Below are positions 9,712-9,999 of a stretch of DNA of 9,999 nt, piece after piece. How positions within the stretch are numbered: the stretch's first letter is position 1; every line of letters begins with the position of its first letter. Origin of the DNA: 2-12-FULL-43-11 sp035655355. Lineage in GTDB: Bacteria > Patescibacteriota > Minisyncoccia > UBA6257 > Colwellbacteraceae. The DNA lies in assembly GCA_035655355.1 (NCBI GenBank), contig DASRUQ010000031.1:1-9999 (forward strand), written 5' to 3'. The notes beneath the pieces were generated by a model, which searched no databases, was not told where the DNA came from, and saw nothing but the letters and a program-made list of their open reading frames with translations. The translations under genes and the position numbers were made by a program.

Positions 9712-9999
9712 ATGAGAAAGAATAAAATACTTTCTATCACTCTTGGAATTTCTCTTATTCTGGGCTTTGCTAGCCCCTATTCTGTCTCGGCTGCTTCTTA
9801 TCCATCACCTAACACTACAGGCTTTATAACTCCGGGAAATGTTTTCAACGGTTGGTTCGGAGATATAAGCGTTGGTTTAATTATTAACGAGGTACCCGGC
9901 AGAGTTTCGTCTTTTGGTGTTGATTCCACTTTGATCGACGGAGGTTTTAACCCACAGGCCCTCACATCTTCACAGCCGCTAAGTTTGAGTTGGAATATT
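9712..9999 (+). CDS. Secreted protein, N-terminal part (runs off the window)
   Basis: The first 96 codons are present. A clear Sec signal peptide is seen: basic n-region RKNK, hydrophobic core ILSITLGISLILGF, and cleavage site SVSA/A after residue 27 (or 28). The mature part is rich in Gly, Ser, Asn and aromatic residues (TTGFITPGNVFNGWFGDISVG). The last visible segment (SSQPLSLSWNI) looks like the opening strand of another short Ig-like domain of the kind seen in the 6421 protein; this is inference from one strand. The protein is probably a surface or extracellular factor and a natural substrate for the signal peptidase at 7962. Its mRNA is predicted to be leaderless, unlike the cassette genes before it. 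Confidence 0.8.
   Translation, partial: MRKNKILSITLGISLILGFASPYSVSAASYPSPNTTGFITPGNVFNGWFGDISVGLIINEVPGRVSSFGVDSTLIDGGFNPQALTSSQPLSLSWNI

Overview
The window looks like a chromosomal segment of a Candidate Phyla Radiation (Patescibacteria) bacterium, probably Parcubacteria- or Microgenomates-like. This is an inference from several signs: a very short initiation factor IF2 (472 aa, no bacterial N-terminal extension), many tiny single-membrane-span proteins, a free-standing LAGLIDADG endonuclease, scattered GCCTGCGCAGGC-type palindromes, and surface proteins built on one short Ig-like domain. UGA is used as a stop (end of the signal peptidase gene), so this is not the code-25 Gracilibacteria/SR1 branch.

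Layout. (1) 1-424, minus strand: a truncated membrane protein, a 50-aa membrane peptide and tRNA-Ser(GCU). (2) 482-850, plus strand: a stand-alone transcription unit with no convincing ORF. It has a strong extended -10 promoter, a multibranched RNA closed by an interrupted 19-bp long-range helix, and an intrinsic terminator; I read it as an unassigned structured ncRNA. (3) 924-5510: translation and RNA-maturation genes, namely infB, rbfA, a homing endonuclease, tRNA-Cys, tRNA-Leu, tRNA-Arg (minus), the CCA-adding enzyme and tRNA-Pro. Four of the five tRNAs lack an encoded CCA, which fits the CCA enzyme next door. (4) About 5700-9670: an array of short genes, most in a self-contained cassette of TTGAC-type promoter, 60-145 nt structured leader, one small ORF and intrinsic terminator, with the next promoter starting close behind the terminator. 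Products are a small PD-(D/E)XK-like nuclease, two membrane-anchored single Ig-like proteins, two other small membrane proteins, a signal peptidase I, a 55-aa hydrophilic protein and an 80-aa helical protein. (5) 9712-end: the start of a larger secreted protein with a signal peptide.

Working together. Region 3 is ordinary translation housekeeping. Region 4 reads as a cell-surface and secretion neighbourhood: exported or anchored Ig-like proteins beside a signal peptidase able to mature proteins such as the one at 9712. The unusual part is expression architecture. Housekeeping and flanking genes (infB, cca, the 8938 and 9712 genes) have -10 boxes so close to the start codon that their mRNAs should be nearly leaderless. 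The cassette genes instead carry long structured leaders without a well-placed Shine-Dalgarno. Two leaders are clearly homologous, several (and the 517-850 ncRNA) begin with the same GTTCYTTWA element at or near the predicted +1, and two have possible pseudoknots. Terminators are also shared, including a 40-bp identical copy. This leader-RNA family plus the 517-850 ncRNA is the best candidate for an undescribed system here.
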